A DNA stretch of 64,000 bases. Origin: Gonatopus flavifemur. Taxonomy: Eukaryota; Arthropoda; Insecta; Hymenoptera; Dryinidae. Positions 46,913 to 57,148 of this stretch are shown here, piece after piece. Within the stretch, counting starts at the first letter, position 1; each line of letters starts with the position of its first letter. A program made the position numbers and the translations under genes. The notes beneath the pieces were generated by a model. It did not search any database. It was given only the letters and a program-made list of their open reading frames with translations, and was not told the DNA's origin. The stretch lies in assembly GCA_018340375.1 (NCBI GenBank), contig JAFFJZ010000007.1:25704001-25768000 (forward strand), in the 5' to 3' direction.

Positions 46913-47808
46913 AGATGAGCATTGTCGTTGAGGGAAAGAGTACCCCACTATCGTTCCATGAATGTAAGTTACATGTGTGTGTGAGTTTCGCTTTGACTAT
47001 ATAAGTATGGACTGCTAGGGGCTACCCCCTCTCCTCCGAAAATGGGATAAAATATGTCCGCAACATTCAACGAGATATTTCGGTATTTAAGCTCCGCCCA
47101 TCAACCAAAAACGCGGCAATTCAAAAACTGAATCGCATATTTGTATGGAATGTAAATATGAATTTTTGGTTGGATCTCAATAAATTTGAAAATATGTTCG
47201 AAATAATTAATTATCCAAATTTCCGAAGTAAAACAATGAACAATGGTGAAAAGCAGTAATTTTGGAGTATAGTTGTTCCAGGGTTTCCATTTCTGTGTAT
47301 TTTGTGTCTTCCTTATATTTTGAAGGGACCAGTGTGCGATGATGTTTATTATTATTGATTTACTTTATTATATTCATGTTCTGCACTACATAAAATTTAT
47401 GTTATCATATTGATTAGTTGACTTTGTTGCTTTTCTGACAATATCAAAAAGGATATAATCATATTAAACATATTGAAGGTTTGGATTCAGGTATATGATT
47501 CTTCTCCTCAATTCTCTTTTATTACACAATGCATTAATAAAATAAGGAAATCGTTTAAGAAAAGCATGTTCAGCATTCAAGATAATATTTTGATTCTCCC
47601 TGCCGCCATATTGTTTATTTACTTCTTCAGTTGATGGTCAATAAGGGCGTTGTCGGCGTTGTTAGATGTTGCGGATACATCTGAAATTGGCAACTAGCAG
47701 TCCAGTACTTATATAGTCAGAAGAGTTTTGTGTGGAGATGAGAGTATGTATATGAACGATGGTGGGGGTACTATTCTCCTCAACGGCACTGCCCATCTGG
47801 CAGCTTTG
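46913..47808. mobile_element. 896-bp hAT-type non-autonomous element O
   Basis: Inverted ends CAAAGCTGCCAGATGAGCA and GCCCATCTGGCAGCTTTG enclose a long inverted pair (GACTATATAAGTATGGACTG with AGTCCAGTACTTATATAGTC). The flanking octamers ATCGCTAG and ATCGCTAA agree at 7 of 8. The 670-bp middle (about 47.03-47.69 kb) is AT-rich and without a transposase frame. Confidence 0.8.
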
Positions 47809-47837
47809 ATCGCTAATTGCTTTTAGAGAACACTACG

Positions 47838-48001
47838 GAGCTGCCAGGTAGGCGATGCCGTTGAGGGGAATAGTGCCCCCACCATCGTTCATATACATAC
47901 TCTCATTTCCACACGAAACTCATACACAAATGTAACTTATATACATGGGACGATAGTGGGGGTACACTTCCCCCGAATGGCAATGCCCATCTGGGAGCTC
48001 T
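47838..48001. mobile_element. Short internally deleted relative of element O
   Basis: GGAGCTGCCAGGTAGGCGATG and the ATAGTGCCCCCACCATCGTTC block are those of O. It closes with CAATGCCCATCTGGGAGCTC. It stands 30 bp from the right end of O, so the pair makes a larger inverted repeat. Duplication is not recognised. Confidence 0.65.
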
Positions 48002-48262
48002 ACACTGAAAAAAAACTATGGAAGTCAATCAAGCGACAAGGTTGAATATGGCGAACCTCTGTGGTGGTTTAGTCAACTGAATATCAATTGAAACGATTGA
48101 ATATGAGTAAATTTCAATCTATATTCAGTTGACTCAACCATACGGTGAAGTTCGTCGTATGCATCTTCGCCGCGTAGGTGACGTCCCTAGTTCATTTTTC
48201 AGTCTGGGGAATAACTAGCGATTGTCAAAACATACCCATTCGGCCAAAAGATCCCCTACGAC

Positions 48263-48439
48263 CAGGGTATCGGAACGGTTTCGTATGCGCCATCTGAAAC
48301 TGTAAAGGACAATACTGTCGCGACTAACACATACCGCTTTTCACATCCATGTGCACGCGAAAAAAGGCGTATGTGTTGGTGGTTAAAGTATTATCCTTCA
48401 CAGTTCCAGATGGTGAACATTGTTGGCTTGGGTACCCTG
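48263..48439. mobile_element. Hairpin MITE Q, copy 1
   Basis: The ends are CAGGGTATCGGAACGG and GGCTTGGGTACCCTG. The arms GCCATCTGAAACTGTAAAGG and CACAGTTCCAGATGG are shared with copy 2 at 49.1 kb. It resembles a hAT MITE by its CAGGG end, but the octamer duplication is not clean. Confidence 0.68.
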
Positions 48440-48798
48440 CCCCCTACCAGACACAGGCACACCCTTAGATCATATACTACTGAAGCGAGCAAAGGTTACG
48501 GAGAAGTGTGGTCAGTTTGAATCATTGAACTCAATATTATACTGGAATGAGCACTCTCCGCTTTTTTTATAGTGTCGGCCGGTCAGAGGGAGAGATCAGT
48601 ATGTTGGGAGATGGTATCTGCTTTTAATATATGTATTGTAAAGAGAGAAAGGAAATACGTTGGGGGCGTCTTATTCTTTCTTGCTCATGCGACAAACTAT
48701 ACCAGTCTGACCGTTTAAATCTAGGAAGCACGCATTCCAGTATGTATAGAGTTCAATGGTTTGAATTAAAGGTGAAGTGAGAGTTCCGACTTTTAGGT

Positions 48799-48962
48799 GG
48801 TGAACCATAATTCACGCGAAGTGTAATAGTCCCGAAGTACAGTAGACCCGGATGGGAGTAATCCCGAAAGATAATAGTTTGTCACTAACCGCATGCGAAT
48901 GAAATAAAATATGACTAAGCTTTTATTCGGGATTACTGACATCGGGTTAATTATGGTTCACC
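48799..48962. repeat. Hairpin R, related to P
   Basis: GGTGAACCATAATTCACG and GACCCGGATGGGAGTAATCC oppose TTCGGGATTACTGACATCGG and TTAATTATGGTTCACC. The TTATTCGGG phrase is shared with element P at 46.6 kb. Confidence 0.6.
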
Positions 48963-49118
48963 TTTCAGGTAGTGCTATCTCTGTTTGAATTTCATTGGAT
49001 AAAAAGAGACGACTGCTCAAAAATCGGATCTCTCTCTCACCCATAATTTAACCACACTTGTTTCTATTGAAATCATAGGTGATGCTCGCTCCAGTTGTAT
49101 ATGCTCTCAGGACCCACC

Positions 49119-49293
49119 CAGGGTACACAAGCTCACAATGTTTACCATCTGAAACTGTAGAGGGCGATACTATAGCCACCAACATATACCTTTTTTTTGT
49201 GTGCACGTAAATATGAAAAGTGGTATGTATCAGTGGCGAAAGATTGCCCTCTACAGTTTCAGATGGCGAATACGAAACAGCTTTGATACCCTG
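49119..49293. mobile_element. Hairpin MITE Q, copy 2
   Basis: CAGGGTACACAAGCTC and ACCATCTGAAACTGTAGAGG pair with CCTCTACAGTTTCAGATGG and CAGCTTTGATACCCTG. It is close to copy 1 in sequence and length. Confidence 0.7.
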
Positions 49294-49635
49294 GGCACGT
49301 TGGAGCCGCAATATCCCGAAATTCGATGATTGGTCAACACCTAGTAAGTCTCTAGAAGTTGGCCAATCATCGACTTCCGGACTATTGAACTTTCGGTATA
49401 TTGTCGTGTCGGGACCACTGATCTATAGTATAAACTGGATAGTGCATAGCTCGCCGAACGTGTTTCATTCAGAAAGCCATATACAGCGGTGAAATTGCCC
49501 CTATCCAACGGAATGTAATAGAATCAACCAATCTTGCGCGGCTGTTGATCAGAAATGCGGTGGAATTGCTCCTTCATGGCGGCGCCCTGATGGGAACCTG
49601 CGTGGCTAGAAACAAAGGAACAAGAGAGTCAAGAC
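49294..49635. other. Unassigned DNA between MITEs
   Basis: It is slightly less AT-rich than average. A small inverted pair is present (GATGATTGGTCAAC at 49325 and AGTTGGCCAATCATCG at 49358). No gene is supported. Confidence 0.4.
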
Positions 49636-49782
49636 CAGTGATACCAGTATTCCCTAGAAAAATCTTCAGATTTTTTGGCATTGGTCATTTCTTTCCAAAT
49701 TGAAAATATGATTGGCCGGTTGTACAAGAAATAACCAATCATCAGATGCTGAAGATTTTTCTAGGGAATGCTGGCAACCCTG
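49636..49782. mobile_element. hAT-type MITE S, 147 bp
   Basis: Inverted ends CAGTGATACCAGTATTCCC and GGGAATGCTGGCAACCCTG continue through TAGAAAAATCTTCAG. A perfect 8-bp duplication GTCAAGAC flanks it (49628-49635 and 49783-49790). The interior has a second ATTGGT/ACCAAT pairing. Confidence 0.93.
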
Positions 49783-49968
49783 GTCAAGACCGGAATATAT
49801 TGCTCCAATTAACAGAAGTATTTGAAGTAAATTTCTGGCATCACTGATGGGAACCAAGTTCGCATACGGGAACGCTATGCTGCACTACCCAGTGTATATT
49901 AAGTTCCTTCGTTCTCCCTGTTCCGAGTTGCTCCAACTTGTACCAAACCAATAATTTTGTTTCCATAA

Positions 49969-50390
49969 GGGGCCGTCCATAAATTACAATTTTGGCATTT
50001 TTTCACCCCCCTCCCTCCCCCTTCTAAGACATCGTAAGATTTCATTGAACCCCTCCCCCTCCCCCATGTGGTAAGGTAATATAATACAGAAGTGTACAGA
50101 AATTATAAATGACTCAATTATGGTATAACATTGATGATTATTAACTTACTAAAATTGACTATCCAAGGATACTTGATTACAGAACATCATCTTTGTAAAA
50201 TCTTTGAAAAAGTTGAAGGAAATATGTGTTTTTCGAAATCAGTTGAAATTGAATTTCTTAATATTTAGTTATATCCATCTTACGTAAGATTTTGGTGCAA
50301 CCCCTCCCCCTCCCCCCTTGTAAAATCTGGTAAGAATTCCATGGACCCCCTCCCCCCCTTAAACGTCTTACGTAATTTATGGACGACCCC
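49969..50390. mobile_element. Harbinger-type non-autonomous element, TAA target
   Basis: The ends GGGGCCGTCCATAAATTAC and GTAATTTATGGACGACCCC are flanked by TAA on both sides (49966-49968, 50391-50393). Subterminal CCCCCTCCCTCCCCC and CCCTCCCCCCCTT tracts and TCTTACG/CGTAAGA words repeat in both arms. A 3-bp TWA duplication is typical of PIF/Harbinger. Confidence 0.82.
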
Positions 50391-50486
50391 TAACTGGAAA
50401 TAGAGAATCCAAAATACTTGGAGTAAGTTGGGGTAACTTGGGACACCACTGAACGAACATAGCTATTATAGATCAGTGGGCGGGAC

Positions 50487-50669
50487 CAGGGATACAAATC
50501 CACGTGTCACGAAAAGTTTTCAGGAGTAATTTACATGTAAAATACACGTGTAGAATAAGAAGATCACAATAAATTACATGATTTACAAGGTATATTACAG
50601 TATTTTACTTGTGACTTACATGTAAAGTACCATGTAGACTACAAAAGGTAAATTACTTGCCCATTCCTG
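50487..50669. mobile_element. MITE T, copy 1
   Basis: It begins CAGGGATACAAATCC and ends TTGCCCATTCCTG. The interior CACGAAAAGTTTTC, ACATGTAAAATACACGTG and CATGATTTACAAGGTATATT blocks are shared with copy 2 between PINX1 and INPP1. The flanking octamers agree at only 5 of 8, so its hAT nature is likely but not proven. Confidence 0.75.
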
Positions 50670-51105
50670 GTCTGAACATTGAGCATTCGGGATATTGCGG
50701 CTCTACCCCTGGGCACACCCAATCGCACCTCTCTCCTTGCACCTCACTGGTGGCGCTTTGATCGTATTGAATCGAGGTAACCTCAAAATCATGCACATCA
50801 ATTTTGATTTTGTAACATCATAAGTATTTCAATAATAAAGTGTGAACAACAATTTGACCAACAAATTATATGTGTCAAGATATAGAATATTCAGAATTTG
50901 CTCGTTATCACACTTGATTGTTGAAATACTACTGATCTTTCAAAATCAGAATACTTTTGAGGTTACCCTCCTACACAAGGCCACCATTTTGATTTTCAGT
51001 TCGCATGAAAGTACCCCGCTTAGAGGGCGCAGAAATCAGTCCAAATTTATCATACTTTGATGACGTTGAGTTGTACCTCCTTGCTCAGAACCCCGAAGGC
51101 GTTGT
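50670..51105. other. Unassigned DNA between MITEs
   Basis: It contains GAGGTAACCTCAAAATCATG (50775) and, inverted, TTTTGAGGTTACCCTC (50953). This suggests yet another palindromic element of about 200 bp. No gene is supported. Confidence 0.45.
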
Positions 51106-51311
51106 CAGAGATGAGTTGGAGAGATTGCTAACGATATATGAAAACTATGGTCCAGTTTCTGATTGGTGGTGTCACGTTTTCCGTCTATCCTTCCATGCTG
51201 ATTGACTTAGAACAAAAATTCAACCAATCACATAATTTCCTTCAAAAGAAAAAAACGTGATACGGACCATGATTCCAACATTGTGTTAGCAATCTCTCCA
51301 ATTCATCTCTG
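51106..51311. mobile_element. Hairpin MITE U
   Basis: CAGAGATGAGTTGGAGAGA and TTGCTAAC pair with GTTAGCAATCTCTCC and AATTCATCTCTG. ACTATGGTCC pairs with GGACCATGATT further in. The left flank GGCGTTGT and right flank GGCATTGT differ at one base if the last G is shared. Element V1 starts nine bases later, after the same octamer. Confidence 0.7.
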
Positions 51312-51319
51312 GCATTGTG

Positions 51320-51790
51320 CAGGGGGTATAAACTCAAACGGAAAATTTCCAGGTGGATTTCAACGTCGCCTAACGTTACCTCCATTGAAGTAATTTTCAT
51401 AGATACACTAACCCTACTTCAACAATTTTTATGATTTGTCACTCATTTGTGTTAGCCTGTCCCAGCCCTATCCGACTCCCCCACTTCTGAGGTTTCTAAC
51501 TGTCGCCATTTGAACTAATCCGCAGCGCAGCGCTAAGTGTTCTGGTGGGCTGCATAAAATATACCTATCGCTCAATCATCCAATCAAATTAGGAGGAACA
51601 GCCCACCAGTACAGCCAACGCTATCTACTGGTCTAATGTTTTTGGCGACAGTGAGAATACCTCGTTTGCTATAGTTTAGTCAGAGAGTCGGATAGGGCTG
51701 GCATGTCCATGTAAATTTACTTCAATGGAGGTACCGTACGACGGCGCTGAAATCCGTCTGAAAATTTTTCATTCAAGTTTATGCCCCCTG
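51320..51790. mobile_element. hAT-type MITE V, copy 1, split by MITE W
   Basis: The ends CAGGGGGTATAAACTCAA and AAGTTTATGCCCCCTG are flanked by GCATTGTG and GTGTTGTG (6 of 8). ACCTCCATTGAAGTAA opposes TTACTTCAATGGAGGT. Without W and one octamer about 225 bp remain. Confidence 0.82.
51463..51700. mobile_element. hAT-type MITE W nested in V1
   Basis: A 238-bp element with ends CAGCCCTATCCGACTC and GAGTCGGATAGGGCTG. The flanking octamers GCCTGTCC and GCATGTCC match at 7 of 8. The V2 copy has comparable uninterrupted sequence at about 52115-52140. Inner words GGTGGGCTG and CAGCCCACC also pair. Confidence 0.87.
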
Positions 51791-51851
51791 GTGTTGTGAT
51801 CACGAAGTAAGATTTATACTTCGTGATTGTGATCAACTTCGCACACTGTGC

Positions 51852-52211
51852 CAGGGGGCATAAACTCAAGTAGAAACTTGTCAGAGTGATTTCAGTGACG
51901 CCGTACGGAAGAGCACTGGAAATAATTTCAATGAATACTCCAATACTACTTGCCAAACTATTAAGCTGTAATTTCATACAAGTGACGAGCGACTAGCGAT
52001 ACCTTAGATAAAGGGAGAAGTCTCACATTACCTCTCTTTTTAGCTAATGTATCGCTAAAAGCTGAACCTTGTTTAGCTTTGCATGAAATTACAACTTTAT
52101 GATTTGTTCATGACTCGTGTTGTGTATCCATGTAAAATTATTTTCAATGCTCTCCCGTACGGCGGCGCTGAAATCGATCTGACAATTTTTTAATTGAGTT
52201 TATGCCCCCTG
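51852..52211. mobile_element. hAT-type MITE V, copy 2
   Basis: The ends CAGGGGGCATAAACTCAA and TTGAGTTTATGCCCCCTG are flanked by a perfect octamer CACTGTGC (51844-51851 and 52212-52219). The subterminal GCCGTACGG/CCGTACGGC pair matches V1. Its right end lies 146 bp upstream of the TACO1 start codon. Confidence 0.93.
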
Positions 52212-52357
52212 CACTGTGCGCAGTGCGATCAACTGGATCACGATCATCGTGAACTGGATCAACTGTGATCATCCTATATTATTTATGTAAAAGACTTTAG
52301 TTGTAGAGAAGTGTATATATAAGCTTATAAACATATTAAAACAAAGTGTGGAACATC

Positions 52358-53651
52358 ATGAGTGTATTCTTAAAACGAATTCATCTTGTCAGTTGTCTTC
52401 ATAAAATTCTTAGAGAAGAAAGAAGATTTGCTGGGCATAGCAAATGGGCGAATATAAAACATACGAAAATGGAAAAAGATTATGCGAGAGCAATGTTATT
52501 CTCTCAATTGCGACAAAGAATGAGGACTGCTATTATTGGTAATGTATGTCAACTTCAAAGATGAGGATCTTGAGGTTTTGCATCTCAATATTTTATTCAC
52601 GTTTTTTGGGGGCGGAACAAAAAGTTGTAACCCTAAAAAAACAGCTAAACATTCCTCAATTACATTAATTTCTCCTTACCGTTTGTTCCGACTCCTCAAC
52701 TCTCATTCCTCATCTTGTGAAATTTGTCAATACAGAAAGTGAGGTTATCTGTGTATGATCTACACGAGCAAAGTTTTTTGAGGTTAGGATTCGGTGTCAA
52801 ACCGATGAATGAGAAAGTACAGTAACTAGAGAATATTGGAAGTCCTTACATAACTGGAAATTTATAAATTCCATAATTATCATTTACAGAAGGAGGTAGT
52901 GTAAAACCATCAGAGAATGCAAAACTAGCTCAAGTTATTGAACACGCGAAAAAATCGAATATGCCTTCAGCATCGATTAGTGCTTTCCTAGCTAAATTGG
53001 ACAGCAATAAAATGCAAGCGCAATCCACAATGTTTTGTGTTCGTGGTGCGGGTGGATGGATTATATTAGTTCATGCAACAACAGACAGTGTAATAAAAAC
53101 AAGAAATCTTATTTCTTCATGTTTAAGGAAATACAAGTAATGTATAACCAACACACTTGGAATTTCAATTTTCATTCATTTTTCTAACAATTTTGTATAA
53201 TTTCCTGACAATTTCAGTGCCAAACTACTAGATACCTTACCTAAAGGGATATTTGATCACAAAGGTATCATTAAATGTAGTAAAAACATTGATTTGAATA
53301 CTGCAATGAATGATGCATTGGAGGTCGAGGCACATGATGTGGAAGAAATAAACGAAGATGATGAAAAATATTTTCAAGTATGATATTTCCACTGACCACC
53401 AATATACTATATAAGTCTGTAAAACATTAATAATTGATGCTTTTTTACAGTTCATCTGTGATCCACCTTTATTACCAAAAACTACAACTCTACTAAAAAA
53501 TTTGGGATACTCGATCATTTCATCGGATGAGTGGTATGTACCACAGTTATTAACGGAAGTCAATGAAACTGATATGCAACACATTAATGATTTGTGTGAC
53601 AAAATTCTAAAATTAGATGAAGTTACTAAATTGGAAGATAATATAGCATAA
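52358..53651 (+). CDS. TACO1: TACO1-type mitochondrial translational activator (YebC family)
   Basis: Four coding exons read through cleanly: 52358-52538, 52890-53136, 53218-53377 and 53451-53651, all with GT-AG introns. They give 262 residues. Residues 1-24 are basic and hydrophobic without acidic residues until E20, a plausible mitochondrial presequence. AGHSKWANIKHTK (25-37) is the diagnostic start of the YebC/TACO1 fold. It is followed by EGGSVKP and by the RGAGGWIILVHATTDS strand of the second domain. The last exon starts FICDPP, as in animal TACO1. In mammals TACO1 supports ribosomal synthesis of cytochrome c oxidase subunit I in the mitochondrial matrix, and that role is inferred here. 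The start is the first ATG in frame; an in-frame GTG four codons earlier is ignored. It is convergent with PINX1, with 323 bp between stop codons. Confidence 0.93.
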
Positions 53652-53738
53652 TATCTATATTAAGATAAACTGTTCGACAAAATTGGATATTCACATGTAA
53701 AATATGAAAATAGACTTTTTCAAATTCGGAATATAATC

Positions 53739-53744
53739 AATAAA
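53739..53744 (+). terminator. Polyadenylation signal of TACO1
   Basis: AATAAA occurs 88 bp after the TACO1 stop codon, in AT-rich sequence. It is the only canonical hexamer on the plus strand in the 323-bp convergent interval that I noticed. Confidence 0.6.
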
Positions 53745-53974
53745 TAGTATGTGAACAACAAATCATGTATATAATTCACGTTTTTGTATGTTGATCATGA
53801 ATGTGGGTAATGTATGAAACTGTACAGAGTTTTGAATGTAGATAATCTCATAAAATACAGTCCATTGTAAATTATGATGATAATATGTACAATTGATATA
53901 AATTTCAACCTTTTTATCCATGAACAGCTATATTGTAAATGCATATATTAATGTTATATAATGAACCTCCAGAA

Positions 53975-56900
53975 TCATCTTTGTTTGTCATTGGATGCAT
54001 CTTGTTCTTGCTTTATAGTTGATCCATATCCTCCAATGCTATGGATATTTGAACCAGGAAAACTCAAAATAGCATTCTCTTGGAAGAGAGTTTTTAAAAC
54101 TCTTTTAGACATTCTTTGATGACCAATCCCAAAATTACGTGTGTTGAATTTCTTTTTTTTATTAAGAGACGAAGGTGTTGTTTGATCGTTTTCCGATGGA
54201 GATTGTTCAATGTCTTTCAATGTCACCTTGGATCGTACCTCCTCCATCATACAAGTCTCTTCATTTGAAATTTCAATTATTTTCGTAATGACGTTACATT
54301 CATTTTCATTAAAGTTACTGATTTGTTCCTCTTCGAGCTGTTTGTTGGAGATTTTCTTTTTGTGCTTTCTCTTTTTCTGAGGCTCATTATCATTTTCATC
54401 ATTATTTGCATCTTGCAATTGATTTTCTTGATCAACTTGCATTGTATGTTTTTCTCTTCGATTTTTCTCAAGTTCATCAGTAGATACTTCTTTATTCTCA
54501 TTTTCGTTCCCATTGCTCGATTCATGTTCATTTTCCATACACTTTTGAATTTTGGTCTTACGTTTTTTAGGGAGATCGTTAACTGGCTCTTCAGTTTCGT
54601 TTGTATTATTTACAATTTGCAATTCGTTTTCTTCCTCTATTCTAATTTTATCTTTCTTTTTGCGTTTTTTCTTATCGGCATAACTATTTTCAGGATCTTG
54701 ATCATCTTTTACTGGATGAACATTATTTTCAGATAATTTCTCTTTACGTTTCTTCTTCGATTTTCTCTTAAAAACTACTTCGTGACAAATAACTATATCT
54801 TCTGTATCTTTAATTGAAATTTGATCGTACAAAATTTCAATGTCATCAAAGTTTGAAGATTCTACTTCTTTTTCCATCTCGGGTACTTCTTGAATTGTTT
54901 CCAGATTAGACATTCTACGCTCTTTTCTTCTTTGAGATTTCTTCTTTTTAATGCCATTAGTATCATTTTCTACTTCTTCATTGGTGGTATTGATATCCAA
55001 AGCTTCATTAATAAACCCAGTCAAGGAAGTAACGTCTGTAGCAACGTTTTTTTGCTTGTGTTTCTTCTTTAATTTTTTAGTACTTTCAACTTCAAATTTG
55101 TCTAATTTTATATGAAACTTTTTTTTCTTATTTTTACCGAATTCTATATTACATTCTACTTCATCGTCGAAACAGACACGTTTCTTATTAGAGTTTTCAT
55201 CATTCAAATCCAAGTTTTCATTACAGATTCCGGATTTCAGGTTAGAAACTTTGGTCTGCGGTTTGGATTTTTTCTTTTTTTTCTTTTCTGGTCGAGAGTC
55301 GTGTGACTCATGATTTAAAGAATCATTTGACAAACATTCATCTTTCACCAGTTCATCTGTTAAATCTAAACCATTGTTTGTAAATCCTGAAAATGTCCTA
55401 ACAACTTCATGTTCTTGCCCGTTACACGTATTTTCGAATTCGTGACTTAAATTAAGAGCTGGATTTGTATAGCCATCATTGATAGTTACAGTATCTTTCA
55501 TATTTCTTGGTTTTTTCAGAGGACTAAATTCATTGTGACAATCTTCCTTGAAAGTTGGGTTTGCAAAACCAAACTTCTTCTTACGTTTTTTGGAAGATAA
55601 TTCTGTATTGAAACTATCCTTCCAAAGATGTGAATTTTCATAGGATTCCAAAGTATCAGTATTACCATTCATTTCAAATGTATTAGATGCAATAGGGTTA
55701 TCATTTTCAGGGTCAACAGTTTGAGAGTTACTTGATCGAGAAATATCTGCATTTACCTGTTTTTCAGTGACTGAAACTTGCTGTTGGATTACTGTGTAGT
55801 TTGCGGAGGACGATTCTTCCGATTTCGTTTTATGTTTCATAAAGTTTGGAATCTTCTTTTTAAAGTAATCTGTAATGCTGCCACCATTCACAGTGATCAC
55901 ACCTGATTTAAATTCCTTGTCAATGTGAACATTTTCAGATTCATTATCAGCGTTCTTGGATTTTTGTTTGTCGTTCAAGTTTTTATGGCCAAGTATATTG
56001 GCTAAATCTTTTGAACTGTACTTGTTCACATCTTTCCCACGTGTGAATTTCTGATAACTGCAAAAGAAAAGTAGATATATGATTATGATGATGAAACAAT
56101 GAAGATTTATGAGTGCCATACATTCATCTTTGAATTATTTAAATCTGTTTATAAGTCTATCATTGTGGTTGAAAAAACTTGTGGTTCAGAATGAATGACA
56201 AAAATAACGACACTCAGTTGGTGAAAATCATAAATGATTGTAAAATTGTGAACTTTGGGTGAATTTAATTCACATCTACCACAAATGATTTTTTTTGTGT
56301 AATTTGATAATCAGGATACAGGAAAATTTGTCTACAGTGTGGATAATTGATACTTTAAAAACTTACTGTACACGTGCACGACTCTGTTTTGATTTCAATT
56401 CTAATGATTTGCCACTCAACTCCTGTCCCTCTGCATTTGTGACTGGCGTAATATCTGAATCCAGACTTTTTTGAAGAGAATTCAGGAATTCATTGAATTC
56501 ATCTTGGTTTTGAGTCCATGCCTTTTCTCTATCATCTTCTTTGAATCCAATACCTTTACAAGGCATGAAGGGAAATAAATTTTGGATTTAGATAATGATA
56601 TTTATAAATTGGCAATCAAATACCAAATTTTAAGAACTTACCTCCTTTATCACTCTTTACGGAAACTTTGACATGCTCAGTCATACCCTGTTCTTTGACT
56701 CCAAGACCTTTGCCACTACTCCAACCCATTTTTTCTAACATCTTTTGACCTAATTTATTTTGATCTGGAACAATGGCATTAAAATATTTTGAGAAGATAC
56801 AATCAACTGGAGTGGTTTGATTTATTTATTGACTTCTGAGATAGACATTCTGAAATAATCATGTATTTGAATTGAGGTTTCAATCAAATCTGCCAATTTC

Positions 56901-57148
56901 ATATCATTTTAAAATCATAATGTTCCTACGTACAATTTACCGTTGACAATATGAACAAGAGTTTTGTCAACAAGACACGAGAGTAATTGAGGTTATGTTT
57001 GATTGCTATTCTTTAAAATATAGATTGAAACAGATTTGAAAAAAAGAATCAAGTGAAATAAAAAAAATATCTTACCTTTACTCCATGGTTGTCCTTGTGG
57101 TTGTAAAAGCCATTTTTGTTTACGACGAGGCTCGGCAAGCATGGACAT
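53975..57148 (-). CDS. PINX1: PINX1 homologue, G-patch protein with a long lysine-rich tail
   Basis: Four minus-strand exons are 57148-57076, 56764-56642, 56553-56367 and 56057-53975, with GT-AG introns, giving 821 residues. The protein starts MSMLAEPRRKQKW, the conserved PINX1 amino terminus. A G-patch follows (about residues 25-68, with LGQKMLEKMGWSSGKGLG). Then come GIGFKEDDREKAW and, after the last splice, HYQKFTRGKD, all in the family order. PINX1 is a nucleolar protein that in vertebrates binds TERF1 and TERT and inhibits telomerase; its yeast relative also acts in rRNA processing. Mammalian PINX1 is about 328 residues, so the tail is greatly extended. It is rich in KKKRKK clusters (nuclear or nucleolar targeting likely) and acidic or Asn-rich runs, and carries five spaced G-x-x-N motifs between residues 291 and 483. 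A longer frame open to 56119 is intron read-through, not the start. Whether it acts on telomerase here is not known. Confidence 0.93.

Noticed and set aside
1..52000. Integrated viral segments, as in parasitoid wasps that carry domesticated viruses
   Set aside because: No viral structural or virulence-type frame and no segment-junction motif was recognised; the region is explained by MITEs and anonymous DNA.
52346..52357. In-frame GTG four codons before the TACO1 ATG
   Set aside because: Non-ATG initiation is rare in animal nuclear genes, and the ATG at 52358 gives a good mitochondrial presequence.
56058..56119. Upstream extension of the large PINX1 exon starting with a hydrophobic stretch that looks like a signal peptide
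   Set aside because: It is intron sequence: a good acceptor (TTTTGCAG) precedes 56057, and joining to the exon ending at 56367 gives the conserved RVHYQKFTRGKD in frame.
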